A DNA stretch of 9,458 nt from Candidatus Phaeomarinibacter sp. (GTDB lineage: Bacteria > Pseudomonadota > Alphaproteobacteria > CGMCC-115125): the NCBI GenBank assembly GCA_028279995.1, contig JANQMQ010000713.1, forward strand, positions 1 to 9,458. The letters are read 5' to 3'. Each line of letters begins with the position of its first letter. Within the stretch, counting starts at the first letter, position 1. The position numbers were made by a program, and so were the translations under genes. The notes beneath the pieces were generated by a model, which had not been told where the DNA came from, made no database searches, and saw nothing but the letters and a program-made list of their open reading frames with translations. This document shows, piece by piece, positions 1-6,342 of this stretch.

Positions 1-919
1 CAAGCGCGTCCCTGCGCACCTGATAGGTTTCGCGCATCTCGTCCACACACTCCTGCGGACCGTTGAGGGCAGCCGTCGCTGCCACCTGAATGGGCGTGAA
101 TGCCCCGTAATCGAGATAGGACTTGATGCGGGTCAGGGCGGCCACGAGCCGCTCATTACCGACCGCAAAGCCCATGCGCCACCCTGGCATGGAATAGGTC
201 TTGGAGAGCGACGTGAACTCTATCGCAACGTCTTTCGCACCAGGCACCTGCAGGATCGAGGGCGGCGGCGGGCAGTCATCAAAGTAGACTTCCGAGTAAG
301 CCAGATCCGACAGCAGGAACACGTCGTGCCGATAAGCAAACTTGACCATCTCCTTGTAGAAGTCGAGGTCAACGACCTGTGCTGTCGGGTTGGACGGGAA
401 GTTAAGCACAACCGCAGACGGCTTGGGCACCGAATGCTTCATGGCGCGCTCGAGCCCGGCCATGAACTCATCCTGCGTGCCCATGGGCACGTGGCGGATG
501 ACGGCGCCCGAAATGATGAAGCCAAAAGCATGGATCGGGTATGTCGGGTTCGGCACGAGCACAGTATCACCCGGCGCCGTGATGGCTTGAGCCAGATTGG
601 CAAACCCTTCCTTGGAGCCGATGGTGGCAACAATCTCCGTCTCCGGATCAAGCTTCACACCAAAGCGACGCTCATAGTAGGCCGCCTGAGCACGTCGTAG
701 CCCGGGGATGCCCTTACTGGCCGAATAGCGGTTGGTGCGCGGCTTGGAGACCGTCTCAACGAGCTTGTCGACGATATGCTGGGGTGTCGGGAGATCGGGG
801 TTGCCCATACCCAGGTCGATGATGTCTTCGCCCCGGCCACGGGCCTCGGCCTTGAGCTTGTTGACGACCTCAAAGACATAAGGTGGAAGGCGGCGAATAC
901 GGTGAAATTCTTGCGACAT
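1..919 (-). CDS. alaC: AlaC-type PLP-dependent aminotransferase (C-terminus beyond window)
   Basis: Fold-type I, class I/II aminotransferase. The family transfers an amino group between alanine and 2-oxo acids using pyridoxal phosphate; alphaproteobacterial members are often labelled LL-diaminopimelate aminotransferase. About 306 codons lie in the window and the rest is off the left edge (E. coli AlaC is about 412 residues). Visible from the N-terminus: RLPPYVF, GEDIIDLGMGNPD, IGSKEGFANL, VPNPTYPIH and FPSNPTAQ. The PLP-lysine motif SLSKTYSMPGWRMGF puts the Schiff-base lysine at K240, and RIKSYLDYGAFTP follows. These blocks match my recollection of E. coli AlaC nearly one for one. The ATG at 919-917 begins MSQEFHRIRRLPP, the family's usual N-terminus, with a weak GGAA Shine-Dalgarno upstream. 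In many alphaproteobacteria homoserine dehydrogenase follows this gene, so it may lie just left of the window (inference). The enzyme class is secure; AlaC versus diaminopimelate aminotransferase is less so. Confidence 0.9.
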   Translation of the reverse strand, partial: MSQEFHRIRRLPPYVFEVVNKLKAEARGRGEDIIDLGMGNPDLPTPQHIVDKLVETVSKPRTNRYSASKGIPGLRRAQAAYYERRFGVKLDPETEIVATIGSKEGFANLAQAITAPGDTVLVPNPTYPIHAFGFIISGAVIRHVPMGTQDEFMAGLERAMKHSVPKPSAVVLNFPSNPTAQVVDLDFYKEMVKFAYRHDVFLLSDLAYSEVYFDDCPPPPSILQVPGAKDVAIEFTSLSKTYSMPGWRMGFAVGNERLVAALTRIKSYLDYGAFTPIQVAATAALNGPQECVDEMRETYQVRRDAL

Positions 920-935
920 AACAAAGGTTCCGGTT

Positions 936-971
936 CCTGCCCGGGCAGGTGCTGCGGGGGGTTGCCCCCGC
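936..971 (-). promoter_or_regulatory. Two adjacent inverted repeats in the alaC leader
   Basis: Positions 936-949 form a perfect 14-bp palindrome, CCTGCCCGGGCAGG. Positions 954-971 form a hairpin with 7-bp arms (GCGGGGG and CCCCCGC) around a 4-nt loop. Both lie 17 to 52 bases upstream of the aminotransferase ATG, with no gene beneath them. They could be operators or a structured 5' UTR. No U-run follows either, so a simple intrinsic terminator is unlikely. The repeats are seen; any function is inference. Confidence 0.45.
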
Positions 972-985
972 GCGACTATCCCGCG

Positions 986-1015
986 GCATTAGCAGACAAT
1001 CAGCGCTTTTGACAA
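986..1015 (-). promoter_or_regulatory. Possible sigma70-type promoter for alaC
   Basis: On the minus strand TTGTCA (1015-1010, one mismatch to TTGACA) is followed after 18 bases by TAATGC (991-986), a poor -10 match. A transcript starting near 979 would contain both leader inverted repeats. This is a weak call from consensus matching alone. Confidence 0.28.
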
Positions 1016-1133
1016 TGTTCCCGGCATGACCCCATGAGGCGAAACCAGGCAGTTGGAAAGCACAAACGGCGAATGGCCGGAGCGCTGCCTGATAAGGAAG
1101 CACTCCAGCCAATGAACCCCGAGGAGAAGTCAG

Positions 1134-1180
1134 AAAAAAGGCCGGCTACGCGTTACTCGAGAAAGATTTCCGCGCGCCGG
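1134..1180 (-). terminator. Probable intrinsic terminator of the OmpA-family lipoprotein gene
   Basis: Read on the minus strand, GCCGG near the end of the gene pairs with CCGGC just after the stop codon (1176-1180 with 1142-1146). CGCG tracts extend the stem inward, and six T follow (1139-1134). The stem spans the stop codon, and an alternative local hairpin (1176-1188) would compete with it, so the fold is uncertain. Confidence 0.45.
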
Positions 1181-2733
1181 TTGCCGGCTTCGCCCGCCGG
1201 CATGGATTCGTAGTACTCCGGCGACCGGTCACCAACGGCCTCGATGACCAGATCGGAAGCAGCCACACCCTTGCGCATCAGCTCGTTCGCAACGGCATTG
1301 GCGCGGTCCATGGACATGTCGAAATTGGCCAGAAGGTGCGCATCAACTGGCAGATTATTGGTGCGGCTGGAAGCATGGCCCACCACACGAACAGCACCGC
1401 CGCCGCGCTTTTTCTGAAGGGCTGCAATCTCGCCGATCTGGGCACGGTCAGCGGCACTCAGGCCAGCGGAACCATGCGCAAAATAGATCGCTACAGGGGC
1501 AAACGGGCCGCCTTCGGCACCGCTAGCCGCAGCGCCGGAGAACTCGATTGCTTCATAGGTCTGAACTGGCAGTGTCGGCGTTGAGCCCTGCTCGAATGTA
1601 GAGCCGGCGGGCACGGGAGACCCCGCCCCGATTGCCGAATAGTCAATCACAACGCCATCAGGTGTCTGAGGCGCAGCCGGTACCGGTACCTGTGCTGACG
1701 GTGTGGCCCTTGCAGCGGGAGCACCCAGGGTTTCATCAAAGCGTGCAGCCACCACAGCGGGAACCTGGCCACGGACTTCAGCGGGAAGCGGCGGAGCTGT
1801 GGACACGGCAAACTGCGGCTGGCCATCAGAACTGACAGGCGTCACCGCACGGCGAACCGGCGCGACTGCTGCAGGTGTTGCAGCCGCCACAGCGGCATTT
1901 GTCTCAGCTTCATAGGTCGGAACCGAACGCGGTGGAACAGCCGCGCGGCGTGCCGGTGCTGCCGCTGCCTGTCGAACAGGCGTAGCCGTAGCTACCGGCG
2001 CGGCAGCTGTTGTCGCTGCAGGTGCAGCACTGGGCACTACGGCAGCCGGACGTGTTGGAGCTGCCGGTGTCGTCGGGGCAGCCGGTGCGGGCGCAGGCAG
2101 CGTTGCCACCTCAACAGGCGGTGTTGTTGCCGGGCTGGCCGGAGCTTCAGGCGCAGCGGCGACAGGTGTCTCGACAATCTCGCCATCATTCAGCTTGCCC
2201 ATGCGTCGCGCAGGAGTCTGGAACTCAGGAATACCGCGCGCAGGAATCACCCCCTCTTCAGAGGGTGATGCGGCAGGGGCAGGAGCACTCGCAACTTCCG
2301 GCAGGTCCGGCAGCGGCGCCACGCGGCGTGACGGCAGCGGTGACGCCGGAGGTTCAGTACCGCCGCGAAGGGCTTCACCGGAATAGCGGGCATGCTGGCG
2401 ATCCGCCACAAGGCTGTTTGTCAGGTCACGCTTCACCGTAGCATCACCGGCGCTTGGCACGTCGGGAACGGAGCCGGCTGACGGGAAATTGCTGTTTTCG
2501 GAGGCAGCCTCCGCGCGGGCCTGCTGGGCTGCGACCGTCTCATTGGTCGTTTCGCTTGGCGACTGGCCGGTAATCGCATCCGACACCGTGGAGGGTTTTG
2601 TCCATTCAGGGGTGGTGGAGCACGCCGCCAGCATGAGAGCCGCTGCGGCAGCCGCCAAAGGACCGGTCCGCAAACCACGGTGGTTCCTGGGGGCCAATGT
2701 CTTGCTCACAATTGAAAGAGATGTGCTGGTCAT
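1153..2733 (-). CDS. OmpA-family outer-membrane lipoprotein with Ala/Pro-rich linker
   Basis: A 526-residue envelope protein, probably a lipid-anchored outer-membrane protein reaching the cell wall. The ATG at 2733 has an AAAGAGAA-type ribosome site and opens a lipoprotein signal: a basic n-region, an Ala/Leu stretch (about 25-35) and lipobox LAAC with Cys38. Ser at +2 does not signal inner-membrane retention. The reading frame is open further upstream to 2871, but that would bury the signal peptide. Residues about 140-400 are low-complexity Ala/Pro/Thr/Val with scattered Arg pairs, a likely flexible periplasmic spacer. The C-terminal domain (about 405-526) has AIYFAHGSAGL, VVGHASS, NFDMSMDRANAV and NRRAEIFLE, the OmpA C-terminal fold. 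The usual Asp of GHTD is Ser455, while the conserved Arg of the RA motif is Arg477. The gene appears to be single. Family confident; peptidoglycan binding uncertain. Confidence 0.88.
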   Translation of the reverse strand: MTSTSLSIVSKTLAPRNHRGLRTGPLAAAAAALMLAACSTTPEWTKPSTVSDAITGQSPSETTNETVAAQQARAEAASENSNFPSAGSVPDVPSAGDATVKRDLTNSLVADRQHARYSGEALRGGTEPPASPLPSRRVAPLPDLPEVASAPAPAASPSEEGVIPARGIPEFQTPARRMGKLNDGEIVETPVAAAPEAPASPATTPPVEVATLPAPAPAAPTTPAAPTRPAAVVPSAAPAATTAAAPVATATPVRQAAAAPARRAAVPPRSVPTYEAETNAAVAAATPAAVAPVRRAVTPVSSDGQPQFAVSTAPPLPAEVRGQVPAVVAARFDETLGAPAARATPSAQVPVPAAPQTPDGVVIDYSAIGAGSPVPAGSTFEQGSTPTLPVQTYEAIEFSGAAASGAEGGPFAPVAIYFAHGSAGLSAADRAQIGEIAALQKKRGGGAVRVVGHASSRTNNLPVDAHLLANFDMSMDRANAVANELMRKGVAASDLVIEAVGDRSPEYYESMPAGEAGNRRAEIFLE

Positions 2734-3017
2734 AAAGTTCTCTTTGTTTGAAATCCGTGCGCTGTGATCGCCATCACATGCCGGAAAATTCCACCCGAAC
2801 GCAGCTGGCGCTGCGATTGTCCTGCACGCTGCAATCTCCCCTCGCGCGGGACCTTGCGTAATGCATACCAAAAACGTTGAACCGGCGCATTACCCACTTG
2901 GGAAATTAGGCAAAATAATAAGCGTGACCGGGAATGCGCCAGCAACTGCGAATCCACCCCCGCAAGGGTGCCGCCTCAATGCTTAACAGAGTATTGCGTC
3001 AAGGCCGATCAACGCAT
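2734..3017. other. Intergenic region between argC and the OmpA-family gene
   Basis: No convincing gene. It holds the upstream region of the lipoprotein gene, including an AT-rich patch around 2900-2930 that probably contains its promoter, although I cannot assign a clean -35/-10 pair. A short GC hairpin (CACCC at 2955-2959, GGGTG at 2966-2970) lies 48 bases past the argC stop. It lacks a U-run in either direction, so I do not call it a terminator. Confidence 0.4.
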
Positions 3018-3986
3018 CTAAAGCGCTGAAAGTCCCGCACTTTCGTCGATCCCAAGCATCAGGTTGAGGCATTGCACGGCCGCACCCGATGCGCCCTTGC
3101 CCAGGTTATCCAGTTCGGCCACCAACAGGGCCTGTCCCTTGTCCGAACCGGCGCCGTCATGCCCGAACACGCTCAAACGCATCATGTTTGTGCCGACAAG
3201 ATCCTCACCAAACATCTCACTTGGCGGTTGTTGCGAATCATCCGCGCGAACAGAAACGAACTGTTCTTCCGCATAAAACTCCGCAAGCACCTGTTTTAAA
3301 TCGGAAATCCCGGATGGTTTGGTCAGAAGACCAAATGGAACCGGAACCTGAACCAACATGCCTTGCCGGAACTGTCCGGTGGCCGGAACAAAAAGCGGCG
3401 GGGACGCAAGATCGCAGAAACGGGTCATCTCTGGGAGGTGCTTGTGCTGCAACGCCAGGCCATAAAGTCTATGACCTTCAGCGATATGCGCCTCGTTCTT
3501 CGCGTTTTCGTAGCGGTCAATCAGGGCTTTGCCGCCACCGGAATAGCCGGACACCCCGAAGACGGTCGCCGGCCAGTCAGCCGCGAGCAGGCCTGCCTCC
3601 CGCAATGGCCGGACAAGGCCTATGAAGCCGGTCGGATAACACCCTGGAACGGCAAGCCTTTTCGCACTCCGGATCACGTCCCGATGCCCTTCTGTGAGCT
3701 CCGGAAACCCGTATGCCCAGCCATCGAGGGTCCGGTGAGCACTCGACGCATCCAGAATCCTGGCGTCGGGGTTCGTGACAAGTGAAACAGCTTCACGCGC
3801 AGCATCATCTGGCAGACACAGTATTGAAGCGGCACAGTCATTCAGCAGTTCTGCACGGGCATCGGCATCCTTGCGGCGGGCCGGGTCAATCGACACAACT
3901 TCGATATCGCTGCGGGCGTCCAGCCGCTCGCGGATTTGCAGGCCCGTTGTGCCCGCTTCGCCATCTATGAATACCGTATGCGCCAT
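3018..3986 (-). CDS. argC: N-acetyl-gamma-glutamyl-phosphate reductase, type 2
   Basis: Cytoplasmic arginine-biosynthesis enzyme. It reduces N-acetyl-glutamyl phosphate to N-acetylglutamate semialdehyde with NADPH, the third step of the pathway. At 322 residues it fits the shorter type 2 ArgC family (about 310). The N-terminus [20 protein letters not shown] is the dinucleotide-binding start typical of that type. [13 protein letters not shown] carries the catalytic Cys116, [10 protein letters not shown] follows at about 144-153, and HKHLPEM (181-187) supplies the active-site His region. The start ATG has AGAAGG upstream. In many alphaproteobacteria argC directly follows rpsI. Here rpsI lies about 2.9 kb upstream, and a terminator at 4021-4056 separates argC from the nearest upstream minus-strand gene, so it probably has its own promoter in the short gap at 3987-4020. 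Confidence 0.96.
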   Translation of the reverse strand: MAHTVFIDGEAGTTGLQIRERLDARSDIEVVSIDPARRKDADARAELLNDCAASILCLPDDAAREAVSLVTNPDARILDASSAHRTLDGWAYGFPELTEGHRDVIRSAKRLAVPGCYPTGFIGLVRPLREAGLLAADWPATVFGVSGYSGGGKALIDRYENAKNEAHIAEGHRLYGLALQHKHLPEMTRFCDLASPPLFVPATGQFRQGMLVQVPVPFGLLTKPSGISDLKQVLAEFYAEEQFVSVRADDSQQPPSEMFGEDLVGTNMMRLSVFGHDGAGSDKGQALLVAELDNLGKGASGAAVQCLNLMLGIDESAGLSAL

Positions 3987-4020
3987 GTCGCGCCGCCTTC
4001 TTCAAGGTGAGAGTTCCCCA

Positions 4021-4056
4021 AACAAAAGGGGGAGGCGCGATGTATCACGCCTCCCC
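4021..4056 (-). terminator. Intrinsic terminator after the VOC gene
   Basis: A perfect 9-bp GC-rich stem (GGGGAGGCG at 4029-4037, CGCCTCCCC at 4048-4056) encloses a 10-nt loop. On the minus strand it is followed by CTTTTGTTT. Its position, between the VOC stop and the argC start, suits termination of the VOC transcript and transcriptional isolation of argC. Confidence 0.85.
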
Positions 4057-4103
4057 TGATTGTCCTAGATCGCCTGCTCATAGCTGCCCGGCGGAAGCGC
4101 TGG

Positions 4104-4475
4104 TTATTTGCTCAGATCCTGAGCCAGCATCAGGGCATTTCCATCCGGATCATAGAATGTGGCCGTGCTGACCATGCCTTCAATGGTCTCCGTTTCCCCG
4201 TCAAACCGGACCCCCGCATCTTCCAGTGCAGCGCGGGCGCCCTTGATATCTGCCACACCGAATACGGGAACCGTGTTTCCCGGTGCAGGCTCGGCCTGCT
4301 CGCCAAATCCCAGCGTTACGCCTTCGGTGTTGGTTTGCATCTCGCTCCATCCCGCCTCATCCGCATGATAAAGCAGCTGGAACCCTAGAGTTTTTTCATA
4401 CCAATCGACTGCGGCATGCCTGTCACGGACGGAAAGAGCCAAAGTAATCGTGTTGTCCAGAGAAACGACCGCCAT
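4104..4475 (-). CDS. VOC superfamily (glyoxalase/bleomycin-resistance fold) protein
   Basis: A 123-residue single-domain protein of the vicinal oxygen chelate fold. Visible family signs are LALSVRDRHAAVDWYEKTLGFQL near the N-terminus, VFGVADIKGARAALEDAGV in the middle and TATFYDPDGNALML at the end, giving the paired beta-alpha-beta-beta-beta layout. Members act as dioxygenases, glyoxalases, isomerases or drug-binding proteins; the substrate cannot be told here. Metal ligands usual for the fold are not obvious: the early His position reads Leu-Ala-Leu, and the late Glu position after GNA is Met116. It may therefore bind a ligand without a metal. The ATG at 4475 has a strong GAGGAAG site. It is divergent from a winged-helix regulator 40 bases away and ends at a strong terminator, so it is a one-gene transcript that the regulator plausibly controls. 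Confidence 0.87.
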   Translation of the reverse strand: MAVVSLDNTITLALSVRDRHAAVDWYEKTLGFQLLYHADEAGWSEMQTNTEGVTLGFGEQAEPAPGNTVPVFGVADIKGARAALEDAGVRFDGETETIEGMVSTATFYDPDGNALMLAQDLSK

Positions 4476-4495
4476 GATGCTTCCTCATGTAGTAA

Positions 4496-4514
4496 AAATA
4501 TAGTAGATATATTT
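4496..4514. promoter_or_regulatory. Candidate operator: perfect 7-bp inverted repeat in divergent promoter
   Basis: AAATATA and TATATTT are perfect inverted repeats around a 5-bp GTAGA spacer. The site sits between the divergent VOC and regulator start codons and ends one base before the regulator ATG at 4516. It overlaps -10-like hexamers on both strands: TATAGT at 4499-4504 (plus) and TATATT at 4502-4497 (minus). A direct repeat TAGTA at 4490 and 4501, 11 bp apart, adds one-helical-turn phasing. A dimeric winged-helix protein binding here would block both promoters. No good -35 is visible for either gene. The repeat is seen; its role as operator is inference. Confidence 0.6.
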
Positions 4515-4515
4515 C

Positions 4516-5052
4516 ATGGAGATGCAGCTGCTTGTCAACATCACGTCCAGGGCCTGGTCGTTAAAGATACTGGCGCTGTTGGATGCGGGACTGCCCGGTC
4601 GGCAGGCGCCTCTGCTCGCCGCAACAAAAGCCAGCCGAACCGCTTTTGCAGCCAGTCTCGATCATCTCGTTCAGCTGGGATTGCTGGAGAGAAACCCGGG
4701 GCATGGGCACCCACTGCGGCCGGAGTTCCGCCTGACCCCGCAAGGGGTGGTCGCAGCGGCCATGGCGGGCAGAATTCTGGACGCAACCCCGGACGATGAG
4801 GCGTTTGCTGTTGTCCGGCGAAGCTGGGCAGTGCCCGTTCTCGCCATTACAGGAACACCGCAACGCTTTTCCGTCATCAAGTCCGGGCTGGGAGCCATCA
4901 CGGATCGCGCCCTCTCCCAGTCACTGGGCATTCTGGAAGACAGGCAATGGCTCCGACGGGACATAGATATGTCCCGGCGAACCCCATTTCCGATCTATCA
5001 CGCGGTTAATACAGGCCAGGACATCAACCGGGCCATCATGGCTGGAGCGTAA
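4516..5052 (+). CDS. Tandem winged-helix transcriptional regulator (HxlR-like halves)
   Basis: A 178-residue DNA-binding protein that appears to hold two winged-helix domains. The first half (about 11-82) has SRAWSLKILALL, SRTAFAASLDHLVQLGLLERNPG and PLRPEFRLTPQG, the helix-turn-helix and wing pattern of HxlR/MarR-like proteins. The second half (about 102-172) repeats the scheme: RRSWAVPVLA, RFSVIKSGLGAITDRALSQSL, a WLRRD strand and PFPIYHAVNTGQDI. HxlR proteins normally carry one such domain and dimerise, so this may be a pseudo-dimer in one chain. The ATG at 4516 lies one base after the inverted repeat and has no Shine-Dalgarno; with a -10 at 4499-4504 the mRNA would have only a few leader bases. 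ATG 4522 is an alternative start. The gene is divergent from the VOC gene and convergent with a hydrolase 20 bases away. The effector is unknown. Confidence 0.8.
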   Translation: MEMQLLVNITSRAWSLKILALLDAGLPGRQAPLLAATKASRTAFAASLDHLVQLGLLERNPGHGHPLRPEFRLTPQGVVAAAMAGRILDATPDDEAFAVVRRSWAVPVLAITGTPQRFSVIKSGLGAITDRALSQSLGILEDRQWLRRDIDMSRRTPFPIYHAVNTGQDINRAIMAGA

Positions 5053-5072
5053 GGATAGCTCCCGACCGGTGC

Positions 5073-5864
5073 CTAGCTATGCACCTCATAGAGGCGCTTC
5101 ATCAGGGCCGGCGGCTCGAAGTGTTTCCAGGTGCCCTTTTTCTGCGCCAGACGGTCCGCAATGGCGTAGTAGACCAGCGGATTGACGCCCAGGCCGAAAT
5201 GGCTGGCGAACACCTCGATGGACTCCCGCTTCCCACCGGGCCGTTCCCGGCAGGCATCGCCCGCCACAACCGCGTCGGTGCTGGAAAAAATGGCGGTTGC
5301 CGGTACCGGAATGGGCGCGCCCAATGCTTCGGTGCGCTCCTTGTCTTCAATCCGGTCCTTGGAAGCCAGCAGGTTCCACATGATGCTGATGGAATTGGCC
5401 CGTACGTCCTGAAACGGGCTACCCATGGTGATGACACCACGGACGAGCTCAGGGTTCTCCCGTGCGGCTTCGCGAACCAGGCATCCACCGAGGCTCCAAC
5501 CTACAAGCGAGACTTTCTCACCTGTCTTGTCTGCAAGATCCCGGGCATTGTCGACGATGGCATCCAGATTGGCCTGGGTCGGACCATCATTGCGACCATT
5601 GCGCCATCCGCGCGTGTGGTAGCCCCGGTTCTTCAGGAAGCGGCGCAGCGGCACTGTTGAGTTGTCATCAGTCGAGAATCCCGGCGCGACGATCACCCCG
5701 TGACCGTCGCCATTTGGGGCACGGTCGAGCGCGGGCCATGCCGCCGCCAGAGCAGCGCCCTCTCCGACCACACGCATTTCCAGCGGCCAGAGCGACGGTC
5801 GCGGCGGCGCGATAGGACGGAACTTGTATGGTGCTTCTTGTGTAGCTTGACCCAAATCTGACAT
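5073..5864 (-). CDS. Alpha/beta-fold hydrolase, substrate unknown
   Basis: A 263-residue serine hydrolase with a complete visible catalytic set. The oxyanion region is near GVIVAPGFSTDD (56-67). The nucleophile elbow GWSLGG places Ser124, the acid is probably Asp197 in SSTDAVV, and the base His222 in SHFGLGVNP. The order and spacing fit the alpha/beta hydrolase fold. There is no signal peptide or membrane segment, so it should act in the cytoplasm. GYHTRGWRNGRNDGP and the elbow resemble lipase/esterase-like hydrolases, but substrate cannot be inferred. The ATG at 5864 has only a distant AGGG upstream, so the start is moderately secure. It follows the DUF2061 gene on the same strand with a 99-base gap that contains a GC-rich palindrome, so co-transcription is possible but unproven. 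A small hairpin (5068-5085) overlaps its stop codon. Confidence 0.85.
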   Translation of the reverse strand: MSDLGQATQEAPYKFRPIAPPRPSLWPLEMRVVGEGAALAAAWPALDRAPNGDGHGVIVAPGFSTDDNSTVPLRRFLKNRGYHTRGWRNGRNDGPTQANLDAIVDNARDLADKTGEKVSLVGWSLGGCLVREAARENPELVRGVITMGSPFQDVRANSISIMWNLLASKDRIEDKERTEALGAPIPVPATAIFSSTDAVVAGDACRERPGGKRESIEVFASHFGLGVNPLVYYAIADRLAQKKGTWKHFEPPALMKRLYEVHS

Positions 5865-5881
5865 TCAATGACCCTGGTTGC

Positions 5882-5894
5882 GCGGCTAAGCCGC
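5882..5894. promoter_or_regulatory. GC-rich palindrome upstream of the hydrolase
   Basis: GCGGCT and AGCCGC flank a single central base, ending 18 bases before the hydrolase ATG. It could be an operator or an RNA hairpin near the ribosome site. A second short repeat (AAGCC 5916-5920, GGCTT 5927-5931) lies beside it. Neither has a U-run on the minus strand. Confidence 0.3.
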
Positions 5895-5963
5895 TGAAAT
5901 TGCTCACTGATGGCAAAGCCGATCTTGGCTTGTTTCCCTCAACATGTTGTGGAGAGAGATGCT

Positions 5964-6194
5964 TCAAGCCGCAGCCTGTGCTGATTCAATGATTTCCGTA
6001 CGGTCACTATGGCTTTGCGGATCACTAAAGGACCATGCCTTTTCGTGCAAATGATAGGCGATCGTTTGCACGATGGGCTCGATCAGGCCGATCCCGAGGG
6101 CCACGACCCAGCTCCCTGTCAGGGCAAAGGCGACGCCCATGGCAACCACCATGTGCATTACCGAGTATGTCGCTGTTTTCTTCAAGGTTCGCAT
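5964..6194 (-). CDS. DUF2061 family small membrane protein
   Basis: A 76-residue inner-membrane protein. The pattern KKTATYSVMH, then a hydrophobic stretch (about 14-28), TGS, a second hydrophobic stretch (about 31-46) with GIGLIEPIVQT, and AYHLHEKAW is the DUF2061 signature: two transmembrane helices with conserved His, Glu-Pro and HE-W positions. The function of the family is not known. The frame is open from a GTG at 6203, but that codon overlaps the AAGGGAG ribosome site (6209-6203). The ATG at 6194, 8 bases downstream of that site, is the better start. The C-terminal tail (about 57-76) is polar and acidic and probably cytoplasmic. It is divergent from a globin gene and upstream of a hydrolase on the same strand. 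Confidence 0.88.
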   Translation of the reverse strand: MRTLKKTATYSVMHMVVAMGVAFALTGSWVVALGIGLIEPIVQTIAYHLHEKAWSFSDPQSHSDRTEIIESAQAAA

Positions 6195-6342
6195 CACTAT
6201 CACTCCCTTAGTTGCGAATTAGTATCAATAAATATTTGGAGAGAGAAGGAAATCAACCCCGCGTTTTGAAGAAGTTCGAAAAATATTCATGGTTGTAGAC
6301 CGAAGATGCCGCAACCAGTAGACACATGCGGATCCAGAACAG

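Noticed and set aside
326..700. Open frame of 124 codons on plus
   Set aside because: It lies fully antisense to the aminotransferase, whose motifs are unmistakable on the other strand; its translation has no recognisable domain.
1034..1213. Small plus-strand frame of 59 codons, Lys/Arg-rich
   Set aside because: It fills the alaC-lipoprotein gap and runs antisense into the lipoprotein end, but has no ribosome site, and its last third is plainly the lipoprotein antisense. A small protein cannot be ruled out.
2010..2441. Open frame of 143 codons on plus, Gln/Ala/Pro-rich
   Set aside because: Antisense to the low-complexity linker of the lipoprotein; the GC-rich repetitive coding produces long stop-free frames by chance.
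2734..2871. 46-residue N-terminal extension of the OmpA-family protein
   Set aside because: It would place the lipoprotein signal internally; the ATG at 2733 gives a standard signal peptide and lipobox.
2955..2970. Hairpin past argC as a terminator
   Set aside because: Only a 5-bp stem, with no U-run on either strand.
3089..3625. Open frame of 178 codons on plus
   Set aside because: Antisense to argC, with Arg/Pro-rich composition and no domain.
5079..5660. Open frame of 193 codons on plus
   Set aside because: Antisense to the hydrolase, which has a complete Ser-Asp-His set; the antisense product shows no family pattern.
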